Shown here in pieces: positions 23,766 to 31,456 of a DNA stretch of 31,601 nucleotides. The DNA comes from JBKEDC01 sp047971925 (GTDB lineage Bacteria > Bacteroidota > Bacteroidia > Bacteroidales > Prolixibacteraceae), in the NCBI GenBank assembly GCA_047971925.1, contig JBKEAC010000104.1, positions 1 through 31,601 of the forward strand, read 5' to 3'. The notes under the pieces are model-generated. The model was not told the origin of the DNA. It ran no database searches and saw only the letters and a program-made list of their open reading frames with translations. The number at the start of each line of letters is the position of its first letter. Position 1 is the stretch's first letter. The position numbers were made by a program, and so were the translations under genes.

Positions 23766-24845
23766 TCAAAACATCTGATAATGCTCTTGAGTGATTATTC
23801 CAAATCGAATGCCTGATTTAGCTAAGATGAATGAAAATTCTCCCACTTGGCAAAGTGCTAGCGCAACCATTATCGCCCCACGAAAAGTGTGCCCTAAAAC
23901 AACCGCAGTCGCCCCAGCAACAAAGGCTTTCACCACCATGACCACAGCCACTAAACTAATCACAAGAATTGGATGATGCAACACATAGCTCACATCAAAC
24001 AACATGCCAATACTCACAAAAAAGAAACTCGTGAAAATATCTTTAAAGGGCAATAAATCGGAAAAGGCATTATGACTATAATCGGAATCGGAAATCATCA
24101 GCCCAGCTAAGAAAGCCCCGAATGCCAAGGAAATCCCCATGTGGTGCGTTAATAAAGCAACCGACAAACAGATTACTAATATTGTCATCATGAAAAGCTC
24201 CTGATTCTTGGTCATTGCAACCAATTTCAACAAACGAGGCATCAACCAACGATTTCCCACAAACACAATACCAACAAGCACTACCGTTTTTCCTAAAAGA
24301 AGTAACAATTCCTGCGTGGGATTAGTCGATTGCCCAGCTAGCATGGGTGTGAAAAGCAAAAGAGGTATTAAGATAATATCTTGGAAAATGAGTATTCCCA
24401 CCACAGTTCTACCATAATTAGTCGTAATTTCCGAACGTTCTTGCATTAGCTTCAACACCACCGCCGTACTACTCAATGCTATTAAAAAACCCACAAACAA
24501 AGCCGAACGCCAATCAACCATATAGAAATATACAGCTGAACAAGTAATGCCCGCCGTGAGAACTAATTGCATGAACCCACCCAAGAACACCACTCGTCGG
24601 ATCTTCATGAGATGACCGATAGAAAATTCTAATCCAATGGTGAACATGAGCAAAACCACACCAATTTCCGCCATCACTTCAATCGACTCATGGGCATGAA
24701 TTGCTCCTAAAGCATAGGGACCAGCCACAATACCTGTTAAAAGATAGCCAATAATCGTTGGCATCTTAATGCGAGTGAACAAATAATTAACCGCTGTTGA
24801 TAGTGCGAAAATAATTGCAATATCAAAAAGTAAACTTAAATCCAT
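23766..24845 (-). CDS. Kef-type (CPA2) cation:proton antiporter, membrane part ending at in-frame UGA
   Basis: 359 aa. Contains the Na+/H+ exchanger membrane domain of CPA2 proteins: MPTIIGYLLTGIVAGP (29-44), GVVLLMFTIGLEFS (67-80), GILIFQDIILIPLLL, GAFLAGLMISDSDY, SFFFVSIGMLFDV and VGEFSFILAKSG. It ends ...EHYQMF at TGA 23768-23766. The next codons in the same frame (A-V-A-I-I-S-M-S-V-T-P-L) continue the final helix and lead into the RCK domains, so the intact protein would be about 664 aa, the usual length. One base change, for example TTA to TGA, would explain the split. A sequencing error or a recent nonsense mutation are the simplest readings. Confidence 0.85.
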   Translation of the reverse strand: MDLSLLFDIAIIFALSTAVNYLFTRIKMPTIIGYLLTGIVAGPYALGAIHAHESIEVMAEIGVVLLMFTIGLEFSIGHLMKIRRVVFLGGFMQLVLTAGITCSAVYFYMVDWRSALFVGFLIALSSTAVVLKLMQERSEITTNYGRTVVGILIFQDIILIPLLLFTPMLAGQSTNPTQELLLLLGKTVVLVGIVFVGNRWLMPRLLKLVAMTKNQELFMMTILVICLSVALLTHHMGISLAFGAFLAGLMISDSDYSHNAFSDLLPFKDIFTSFFFVSIGMLFDVSYVLHHPILVISLVAVVMVVKAFVAGATAVVLGHTFRGAIMVALALCQVGEFSFILAKSGIRFGIITQEHYQMF

Positions 24846-24857
24846 GTATCTTCTTTT

Positions 24858-24901
24858 AACAAAATTAGCCCCACCATAACAATAGTGAGGCTAATTTTGT
24901 T
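24858..24901 (-). terminator. Hairpin between lepA and the Kef gene
   Basis: AACAAAATTAGCC (24858-24870) pairs perfectly with GGCTAATTTTGTT (24889-24901): 13 bp around an 18-nt loop. It lies just after the lepA stop in its direction of transcription; the T-rich side is inside the stem, so termination strength is uncertain. Confidence 0.65.
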
Positions 24902-24906
24902 GATTA

Positions 24907-26694
24907 TCAATCCAACTTCAAAACCGCCAAGAATGCTTTCTGAGGTACTTCCACATTACCTACTTGCTTCATGCGCTTCTTTCCTTTCTTTTGTTTTTCC
25001 AAAAGTTTCCGCTTACGAGAAATATCACCACCATAACATTTTGCTGTTACATCTTTTCTCACCGCCTTAATGGTTTCTCGCGCAATAATTTTAGCACCGA
25101 TAGCAGCCTGCACGGCAATATCGAATTGCTGACGAGGAATGAGTTCACGCAACTTTTCGCACATCTTTCTACCCAAGTTATAGGCATTATCAAAGTGAAT
25201 GAGCGATGAAAGCGCATCAACCATTTCTCCGTTAAGGAGAATGTCAAGACGAACTAATTTTGCCGGTTTATATCCAGTTTTATAATAGTCGAAAGAGGCA
25301 TATCCTTTAGAAATTGATTTTAGCTTGTCGTAGAAGTCAAAAACAATCTCACCCAACGGCATGTCGAAACCCAATTCCACTCTATCGGCAGTTAAATAAT
25401 CTTGCTTGGTCATCAAACCACGCTTATCCATACATAGCCCCATGACAGCTCCCACGAAATCACTTTTAGTGATAATCGATGCTCGAATATATGGTTCTTC
25501 AATCTCTGCGATATTATTTGCAGCTGGCAATCCACTCGGATTATAGACTTCAGCTCTCTCGCCATCGGTGGTTGTTACGATATACGAAACGTTGGGCACG
25601 GTAGTAATTACGTTCATATCGAACTCTCGTTCTAAACGTTCTTGAATAATCTCCATGTGAAGCATACCTAAGAACCCACATCGAAATCCAAAGCCTAATG
25701 CTGCCGATGATTCGGGCTCATAGGTGAGCGAGGCATCGTTCAGCTGTAATTTTTCCATCGAGGCACGCAGATCTTCATAATCTTCCGACTCCACCGGATA
25801 AACGCCAGCAAATACCATCGGTTTCACTTCTTCAAAACCATCGATTGTAGAAAGACATGGTTTATCACGAAGAGTAATTGTATCGCCAACTTTAATTTCT
25901 TTTGCCGTTTTTACTCCCGAAATGATATATCCCACATCGCCTGTGCTCATAACCTTTCGTTCTTCCATTTCTAATCGAAGTACCCCCGTTTCCAACACAT
26001 CATAAGTTCTACCAGTGTGCATGAATTTAACCACATCATTTTTTCTGATTTCACCATTTAATATTTTGAAGTAGGCAATCACTCCACGGAATGGATTGAA
26101 AACAGAATCGAAAATTAAGGCTTGCAATGGCGCATCAACATCTCCTTTAGGCGCAGGAATATCAGAAATGATGCGTCGTAAAATCTCATCTACTCCTTCT
26201 CCTGTTTTTCCGCTTGCACGAATAATACTCTCTCTTTCGCAACCAATCAAATCGATAATCTGGTCTTCCACCACTTCAGGCATTGCATTGGGCAAATCCA
26301 TCTTGTTCAGAATCGGAATGATTGTCAAATCATTCTCAAGAGCCAAATATAAATTAGAAATTGTTTGTGCTTGAATTCCTTGAGTTGAATCAATAATCAA
26401 TAAAGCACCTTCGCAAGCTGCAATCGATCGAGAAACTTCATACGAAAAATCAACGTGTCCTGGTGTATCAATCAAATTGAGCACATATTTTTCACCATCT
26501 TGATTGTAGTCCATTTGAATTGCATGACTCTTAATGGTGATTCCTCGTTCTTTTTCTAAATCCATATCATCAAGCACTTGAGCCTTCATTTGACGCTCAC
26601 TTACTGTCTGTGTAATTTGGAGCAACCTATCGGCAAGCGTACTCTTACCATGGTCGATATGTGCAATAATGCAAAAATTGCGAATATTCTTCAT
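24907..26694 (-). CDS. lepA: Elongation factor 4 (LepA), translational GTPase
   Basis: 595 aa from ATG at 26694 (MKNIRNFCIIAHIDHGKSTLADRLL), the usual LepA N-terminus. The frame is open a further 34 codons upstream, but that stretch contains the promoter (26749-26782). LepA is a ribosome-bound GTPase related to EF-G and acts in translation or ribosome assembly under stress. Visible: P-loop AHIDHGKS, switch II region DTPGHVDFS, NKMD, domain II-IV blocks FRCGFLGMLHMEIIQERLEREF, and the LepA-specific C-terminus with KKMKQ-like basic stretch (RKRKLLEKQKKGKKRMKQVGNVEVP). Ends at the hairpin 24858-24901. Confidence 0.97.
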   Translation of the reverse strand: MKNIRNFCIIAHIDHGKSTLADRLLQITQTVSERQMKAQVLDDMDLEKERGITIKSHAIQMDYNQDGEKYVLNLIDTPGHVDFSYEVSRSIAACEGALLIIDSTQGIQAQTISNLYLALENDLTIIPILNKMDLPNAMPEVVEDQIIDLIGCERESIIRASGKTGEGVDEILRRIISDIPAPKGDVDAPLQALIFDSVFNPFRGVIAYFKILNGEIRKNDVVKFMHTGRTYDVLETGVLRLEMEERKVMSTGDVGYIISGVKTAKEIKVGDTITLRDKPCLSTIDGFEEVKPMVFAGVYPVESEDYEDLRASMEKLQLNDASLTYEPESSAALGFGFRCGFLGMLHMEIIQERLEREFDMNVITTVPNVSYIVTTTDGERAEVYNPSGLPAANNIAEIEEPYIRASIITKSDFVGAVMGLCMDKRGLMTKQDYLTADRVELGFDMPLGEIVFDFYDKLKSISKGYASFDYYKTGYKPAKLVRLDILLNGEMVDALSSLIHFDNAYNLGRKMCEKLRELIPRQQFDIAVQAAIGAKIIARETIKAVRKDVTAKCYGGDISRKRKLLEKQKKGKKRMKQVGNVEVPQKAFLAVLKLD

Positions 26695-26748
26695 TCGTAT
26701 AATTATCTTCTTATATTCTATTCCGGAGATATTTCTCCATTTAAGCTG

Positions 26749-26782
26749 CAAATATACAGAATTTTTCGTCTTCATGAACAAA
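26749..26782 (-). promoter_or_regulatory. lepA promoter
   Basis: On the minus strand TTTG (26782-26779), a 22-nt spacer and TATATTTG (26756-26749) match the Bacteroidota promoter. Start of transcription would be near 26742, giving a ~48-nt leader that includes the small hairpin GGAGA-N4-TCTCC. This supports the start codon at 26694. Confidence 0.6.
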
Positions 26783-26830
26783 TTCTGTTTGCACACGATA
26801 AAATCAATCTGATTAAAATCGGCTGAGCAT

Positions 26831-26870
26831 AAAAAAAGAGCTTTGAGATGTTCTCAAAACTCTTTTTTTT
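26831..26870 (-). terminator. Intrinsic terminator after the P-type ATPase gene
   Basis: AAAAAAAGAG (26831-26840) pairs with CTCTTTTTTT (26860-26869), one mismatch follows, then TTTGAGA (26842-26848) with TCTCAAA (26852-26858). The minus-strand transcript of the ATPase gene would end in a T-run. Confidence 0.85.
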
Positions 26871-26884
26871 ATAGCGTACTTCAA

Positions 26885-29572
26885 TTATTTTCTAAATAAT
26901 CGCAACAGCTCGCCAATCCAGAACACAAACGATGTTGCACCAATAACAATACCCCAATCTGCCCAATTAAGCGGCACTACATTGAACATTATTCCACCGA
27001 AGGTAACGATAATCCATTGACCAACTAAGATTACTAATGCAATGAGAAGAAATCCACTGCTTTCCTTCATGGAATGAAGAGCCGATTTACCAGTCAAAAA
27101 GGCTTTAGCATTAAACATGTTCCAGAATTGCAACAACACAAAGATGGTAAAGAATAGCGAAAGCTCATAAGGAGATAATCCATTGCCTGCGCTGAAGTTA
27201 AAAAAGTTTGCGAAATAATCAGCTACTGAAAAATCAGCCAAGGTTGTCATTTCAACATGCTTGAAATATTGCACCAGTCCAAGAAGTAAAATCACAAAGA
27301 ATATTCCCACTCCCAAAATACGTCTCCACATATCTTTTGTAATAATGAAATCTGATGTTTTGCGTGGTTTTTCTTGCATTACCTTGCTACTTGGAGGCAA
27401 TGAAGCCAATGCCAACGCGGCGAAAGTATCCATAATCAAATTCACCCAAAGCATTTGAGTAACTGTGAGCGGCGATTCTGTTCCAAGAAAAGCTCCAATC
27501 AACACAATTAAACATGCAGCCACGTTGATTGTCATTTGGAACAATATGAAACGTTGAATGTTTTGATATAACGAGCGACCCCACATTACCGCTCTCGATA
27601 TACTGCTAAATGAGTTATCTACAATGGTAATATCGCTCGCTTCTTTTGCCACCGATGTGCCATCGCCCATTGAAAGTCCCACTTGAGCAGCATTCAGTGC
27701 TGGAGCATCATTCGTGCCATCGCCAGTAACCGCAACCACTTGTCCTTTTTGCTGTAGCATTTGCACTAAGCGTTGTTTATCTAATGGTCGAGCTCGTGAA
27801 ATAATCTTGAAGTCGAGCACGCTATCAAACAACTCTTTATCGGTAAGATTAGCAAACTCAACGCCTGTAATATGATTTTTTTCTACATTATCAGCATCGC
27901 TCCACAATCCGATTTGGCGACCGATTTCTATTGCTGTATTTGGCGTATCGCCTGTAACAATCTTCACGCTAATTCCAGCATTCAAACAATCGGCAATTGC
28001 TTCGGGAACTTCCGCTCTTACCGGATCGGAAATAGCCACTACCCCATCAAACGATAAGTTTAAGACATCGATATTTAATTTACCTTCTTTAAAACACGAA
28101 ACAGCATCATCATTCACAATCATATGTGCAAGCCCTAAAGTTCGCATCGCTTTTTTCTGATAACTGGTGAGCAATTCGTATATTTCATCCTTTGCTACCG
28201 GAATATTTTTACAAAGCTCAAGCACAATCTCGGGAGCTCCTTTCACATAAAGCACATTCTTTCCATTCACAGCCGATTTCACCAAAGTTGCCATATACTT
28301 TCTCTCTGTTGAGAAAGTGAGTTGCTCGATAATTTGCGCCTCTTCCCTCAATGAAAGATAATTCAACCCCTTAGCATGCAAATCGAGCAACAACGCGCCT
28401 TCGGTGGGATTGCCTAGCGGACGAACTTTCTTCTCATCAGAGTAATCAAGATATGCCGTTGAATTCACCGAAATCCCTTCGTTTATTAAACTCAAATCGC
28501 CCACATAGATTTTTGAATCATACACACGCATTTGATTTTGAGTTAACGTCCCTGTCTTATCGGTACATATCACCGTTGTAGCTCCCATCGTTTCGCAAGC
28601 ATGCATTTTGCGAACTAAGTTGTTCGTGCTCAACATGCGTTTCATGCTCATAGCCAGACTCAACGTAACACTCATGGGCAAACCTTCAGGAACAGCCACC
28701 ACAATAACTGTTACTGCAATCATGATTGTTTCCAAGAAAAATCCACCAAATAAAACCCAATCGAACTCGGTCATTAAACTCGAAAAATACCAAATCAATC
28801 GTCCCACGACAATTAAAGCGGCTATTCCGTAGCTTATCTTTGTGATAAGTCCAGCAAGTTTATTTAACTGTTGATTAAGCGGAGTTTCAATACTGTTATC
28901 AATCTGTGCCCCTTCGAAAACCTTTCCATATTCAGAAGCATCACCAACTTGAGTAACTTTCATTATTCCATGACCTTCAGAAACAGAAGTCCCTTTCATG
29001 GCATAGTTTGATGGATAAGTTGCTTCTGCTTTAAACTCTTGTGGGTCGATTGTCTTTTTTGCAATAGGCTCACCAGTCAATGTCGATTCATTAATCTGCA
29101 ACGAAACAGCTTCCAAAAGTTCTCCATCGGCTGGAACTTCTTCTCCTGTTTCTAAAAGAACGATATCGCCCACAACCACCTCGCGTTTTAATATCTCGCA
29201 AATATTTTCATTGCGAATTACCTTCACCAGTGTGTCGTCGTTCACCTTATTAAGTACTTCAAATTTCTTATTGGCACTACGCTCAAACAAAAAACCAATT
29301 ACAGTGGCCAATAAAATAGCTACAAAAATTCCTAATGGCTCAAGAAATGTACTAAAACCTGCATGTCCTGATGAATATTCATAAAAAGAAACACCCAATG
29401 ACAACACCAATGCTACTAATAAAATGATAATAATCGGATCGGTAAGCTTTTCAAGAAATGCTTTCCACCACGACTCTTTACTAGGTGGAGTTAGAATATT
29501 CTCGCCGTATTTCTTACGACTTTCAAGTACTTGTTCATTGGTCAAACCAACAAAATGTTTTTTATTTTCCAT
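26885..29572 (-). CDS. Calcium-translocating P-type ATPase (P2 type)
   Basis: 895 aa from the ATG at 29572 (MENKKHFVGLTNEQV); the frame extends 17 codons further but that part has no family match. P2-type ATPase that pumps Ca2+ out of the cytoplasm. Visible in order: N-terminal helix pair, actuator motif LTGEP (~165-169), helix 4 VAVPEGLPMSV (~292-302) with the ion-site PEGLP, phosphorylation site CTDKTGTLTQ (D338), nucleotide-site KGAPE, hinge TGDGTNDAPAL and the C-terminal six-helix region. PEGLP and overall length fit the PMCA/SERCA-like branch rather than heavy-metal or K+ pumps. Divergent from nothing; downstream of the isochorismatase-like gene. Confidence 0.93.
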   Translation of the reverse strand: MENKKHFVGLTNEQVLESRKKYGENILTPPSKESWWKAFLEKLTDPIIIILLVALVLSLGVSFYEYSSGHAGFSTFLEPLGIFVAILLATVIGFLFERSANKKFEVLNKVNDDTLVKVIRNENICEILKREVVVGDIVLLETGEEVPADGELLEAVSLQINESTLTGEPIAKKTIDPQEFKAEATYPSNYAMKGTSVSEGHGIMKVTQVGDASEYGKVFEGAQIDNSIETPLNQQLNKLAGLITKISYGIAALIVVGRLIWYFSSLMTEFDWVLFGGFFLETIMIAVTVIVVAVPEGLPMSVTLSLAMSMKRMLSTNNLVRKMHACETMGATTVICTDKTGTLTQNQMRVYDSKIYVGDLSLINEGISVNSTAYLDYSDEKKVRPLGNPTEGALLLDLHAKGLNYLSLREEAQIIEQLTFSTERKYMATLVKSAVNGKNVLYVKGAPEIVLELCKNIPVAKDEIYELLTSYQKKAMRTLGLAHMIVNDDAVSCFKEGKLNIDVLNLSFDGVVAISDPVRAEVPEAIADCLNAGISVKIVTGDTPNTAIEIGRQIGLWSDADNVEKNHITGVEFANLTDKELFDSVLDFKIISRARPLDKQRLVQMLQQKGQVVAVTGDGTNDAPALNAAQVGLSMGDGTSVAKEASDITIVDNSFSSISRAVMWGRSLYQNIQRFILFQMTINVAACLIVLIGAFLGTESPLTVTQMLWVNLIMDTFAALALASLPPSSKVMQEKPRKTSDFIITKDMWRRILGVGIFFVILLLGLVQYFKHVEMTTLADFSVADYFANFFNFSAGNGLSPYELSLFFTIFVLLQFWNMFNAKAFLTGKSALHSMKESSGFLLIALVILVGQWIIVTFGGIMFNVVPLNWADWGIVIGATSFVFWIGELLRLFRK

Positions 29573-29602
29573 GTTTAATCTAATTAACGCTTTTATGCCA
29601 AA

Positions 29603-29629
29603 TGAGCAGTGGCACACGCTCACTGCTCA
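29603..29629. other. Inverted repeat between ATPase and hydrolase genes
   Basis: TGAGCAGTG (29603-29611) and CACTGCTCA (29621-29629) pair over 9 bp with a 9-nt loop. On the plus strand it is followed by AAAGTTTTTTT; on the minus strand, the direction of both flanking genes, no T-run follows. It lies within the ATPase 5' region and could be an operator or a leader hairpin. Confidence 0.45.
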
Positions 29630-29671
29630 AAGTTTTTTTATCCTAATAAAATCTAGCTAAACAAAACACAC

Positions 29672-30214
29672 TTATTTCACTAACTTCGAAATTGATTTAA
29701 AATGAGGATTAGCAGCCGATGATGTTAGCTCAAATAAAATAGACTCTACCGATGTTACCATAATTCCCTCATGACGAAGTCGATCTGTTGCAATATCTAA
29801 ATTATCCATTGAGCGCGACGAAACTGCATCGAGAACTACAATCGGATTAAATCCTGCTTGTTTCAAATCAACCGCTGTAAGCAACACGCACACATGACTT
29901 TCAATACCGCTAATAATTATGTTTTTTGCGCCTAGTTGATTACATTTCACTACAAACTCGGGCACCTGATAGCAGCTATATTCCACTTTCTCTATCGGCG
30001 AGAAATCTTTCAATATATTCTTAATTCGAGGCACTGTTTCACCCAAACCTTTAGTATATTGCTGAGAAACCAACAATGGAATCTCTAACTCTTGCAAACC
30101 ATGAATCAAAATCTCATTCTGCTGAAGTAAAAAATCTGAACCATCCATTGCTGGAACTAATTTCTCTTGCAAATCAATGATTAAACCAATCGTGTTTTCT
30201 GTAGTAATACGCAT
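29672..30214 (-). CDS. Isochorismatase-fold cysteine hydrolase
   Basis: 180 aa. Belongs to the isochorismatase-like hydrolases (YcaC type). The usual triad is visible: D14 in LIIDLQEKL, K76 in IEKVEYSC and C109 in ESHVCV, preceded by the cis-peptide region ISGIES. The motif QQYTKGLGET (51-60) is typical of the YcaC subgroup, whose true substrates are mostly unknown. A -7 box TAGATTTG lies on the minus strand at 30247-30240, about 26 bp before the ATG. The ATPase gene starts 99 bp downstream of its stop on the same strand. Confidence 0.88.
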   Translation of the reverse strand: MRITTENTIGLIIDLQEKLVPAMDGSDFLLQQNEILIHGLQELEIPLLVSQQYTKGLGETVPRIKNILKDFSPIEKVEYSCYQVPEFVVKCNQLGAKNIIISGIESHVCVLLTAVDLKQAGFNPIVVLDAVSSRSMDNLDIATDRLRHEGIMVTSVESILFELTSSAANPHFKSISKLVK

Positions 30215-30624
30215 AAATCTATTTTTCTTTATTTTTTTACAAATCTAGCAAAAATATCAAAGCTGCATCGAAACATAGCACATTTATAATCTTTTGTCAA
30301 GAAATCTCTTCTTCATCAACAAAAAGTAAGTTGTAAGACTAAATTCTGATTTTCAATACACACTTCATCACTCTCTGAATCAAACGATAGTCACGCTTGC
30401 TTAATTAGGTCTTCGAAACAAATGCTCAAATTCACATTCAAGCACAAACGAATCTTCAAAATGACTAATCCTATATTAATCGAAAAAAAAGAAGCCTCTC
30501 AATTCCTTGAAAAACACATAATTCTATTGCGACGATCTATTTTTTTAAATATATTTTTGAAAAATGATTTTACTATAAGCGATTTTTACTATCTTTGCAG
30601 CGCATTTGTTAAATGCTAAAGGAT
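30215..30624. other. 410-bp gap: promoters of the hydrolase and of tRNA-Arg
   Basis: Holds the minus-strand -7 box TAGATTTG (30240-30247) for the hydrolase gene and the plus-strand -7 box TATCTTTG (30590-30597) for the tRNA, whose -33 is weak. A 65-codon frame at 30422-30619 is A+T-rich, overlaps the tRNA promoter and shows no family features. Nothing else is recognised. Confidence 0.6.
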
Positions 30625-30698
30625 GTCTCGGTAGCTCAGCAGGATAGAGCAACTGCCTTCTAAGCAGTAGGTCATGGGTTCGAATCCCGTCCGGGATA
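30625..30698 (+). tRNA. tRNA-Arg, anticodon TCT
   Basis: Cloverleaf: acceptor GTCTCGG (30625-30631) with CCGGGAT (30691-30697), with two G-U pairs; D stem GCTC/GAGC; anticodon stem ACTGC (30652-30656) with GCAGT (30664-30668), loop CTTCTAA and anticodon TCT at 30659-30661; T stem ATGGG/CCCGT with loop TTCGAAT. Discriminator A at 30698. CCA is not encoded. It reads AGA codons. An intrinsic terminator follows at once. Confidence 0.95.
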
Positions 30699-30723
30699 CT
30701 GGGGAAGCTTCCAATCCCCTTTA

Positions 30724-30756
30724 AGTCTCAATCGCTTCGGTGATTGGGGCTTTTTT
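30724..30756 (+). terminator. Intrinsic terminator of tRNA-Arg
   Basis: AGTCTCAATCGC (30724-30735) pairs, with some G-U, with GTGATTGGGGCT (30740-30751) around a TTCG tetraloop, followed by a run of six T (30751-30756). Confidence 0.9.
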
Positions 30757-30832
30757 AGTTTTTAGCACACCCTAAACCATTCTTTGATTGATCTGATAAT
30801 CTATCTGAAAATAATAGGAATGCTAAATACAC

Positions 30833-30910
30833 AAAAAAAAAGAAGGTGCCCCATATGGAACACCCTCACAAACACTAATCACTATGAAAAAAATCTTCTT
30901 TTGCTTTTTA
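30833..30910 (-). ncRNA. Candidate ~78-nt small RNA, copy 1
   Basis: Predicted start near 30910 from the promoter at 30917-30947. The transcript would end in a hairpin GAGGGTGTTCC-ATAT-GGGGCACCTTC (minus strand, 30867-30842) followed by nine T (30841-30833). Its middle (GATTTTTTTCATAGTGATTA) is conserved in copy 2. No ORF of note starts before the terminator. Function unknown. Confidence 0.5.
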
Positions 30911-30916
30911 TAAAGG

Positions 30917-30947
30917 CAAATGTACAGCTTTTTTTGAAAGTACCAAA
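30917..30947 (-). promoter_or_regulatory. Promoter of small RNA copy 1
   Basis: On the minus strand TTTG (30947-30944), 19-nt spacer, TACATTTG (30924-30917): a full match in sequence and spacing to the Bacteroidota sigma-ABfr promoter. It is conserved in copy 2 while parts of the spacer differ. Confidence 0.7.
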
Positions 30948-31104
30948 TAAAAACGACTATTATTTTCGAGAAAATTTGCTGTAACGATAAAAGCACTCCC
31001 CTATTCAACAAACAATCTTCCTTTTTAAGCGATTGCCATCGGAATGGTCGCTGCTCACTCGCTTGAAAGATTATTCAAAAACAGACAATCAACAGGTTTA
31101 TCAT

Positions 31105-31312
31105 CTTCAATCACGCCATCAATAAATCGCATTCCAACATTACTTTGCGTTGAACGAAGCCTGTTGACTTCAATCACGCCATCAATAAATAGCGTTCTGT
31201 GATTACTTAGCGTTGAACGAAGCTTATCATTTTCACGCACACCATCAATAAATCGCATTCCAACATTACTTTGCGTTGAACGAAACTTGTTGACTTCAAT
31301 CACATCATCAAG
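31105..31312. repeat. 63-bp tandem repeat, three units and a partial fourth
   Basis: The block around CATCAATAAATCGCATTCC recurs with exact 63-bp spacing (reference CC at 31116-31117, 31179-31180, 31242-31243; a diverged fourth start at 31306). Read on the minus strand it encodes a 21-residue repeat (FIDGVIEVNRLRSTQSNVGM) in an open frame from GTG 31384 to 31055, but that frame crosses the intrinsic terminator of small RNA copy 2. I treat it as non-coding with low certainty. Confidence 0.8.
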
Positions 31313-31341
31313 AAAATAGAGAAAATCTGTTACAGGTGCAC

Positions 31342-31419
31342 AAAAAAAAAGAAGGTGTCCCATATGGAACACCCTCACAAACACTAATCACTATGAAAAA
31401 AATCTTCTATTGCTTTTTA
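31342..31419 (-). ncRNA. Candidate ~78-nt small RNA, copy 2
   Basis: Same layout as copy 1: start near 31419, terminator hairpin GAGGGTGTTCC-ATAT-GGGACACCTTC (minus strand, 31376-31351) then nine T (31350-31342). Compared with copy 1, a G-U pair in the stem has become U-A, so pairing is kept. Confidence 0.5.
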
Positions 31420-31425
31420 TAAAGG

Positions 31426-31456
31426 CAAATGTACGGCTTTTTTTGAATACTCCAAA
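31426..31456 (-). promoter_or_regulatory. Promoter of small RNA copy 2
   Basis: On the minus strand TTTG (31456-31453), 19-nt spacer, TACATTTG (31433-31426). Both boxes and the spacing equal those of copy 1, although the spacer has substitutions. Confidence 0.7.

Larger units (their letters stand above)
30830..31092 (-). repeat. ~509-bp repeat unit, conserved 263-bp part, copy 1
   Basis: 30830-31092 is nearly identical to 31339-31601 (the window ends inside copy 2), with a fixed offset of about 509 bp. Differences are scattered substitutions, several of which keep base pairing in the terminator stem. The two copies are separated by a 63-bp tandem repeat block. Each copy carries a promoter, short transcript and terminator on the minus strand. 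The array may continue past the window end. Confidence 0.9.

Noticed and set aside
22851..24845. UGA read as an amino acid in this organism
   Set aside because: trmN ends with UGA at its expected length, so UGA is a normal stop codon here.
26695..26796. Longer N-terminus for LepA
   Set aside because: The 34 extra codons contain a good promoter (26749-26782), while the ATG at 26694 gives the standard LepA N-terminus.
30422..30619. 65-codon open frame before tRNA-Arg
   Set aside because: It covers the tRNA promoter box, has very A+T-rich content and shows no recognisable domain.
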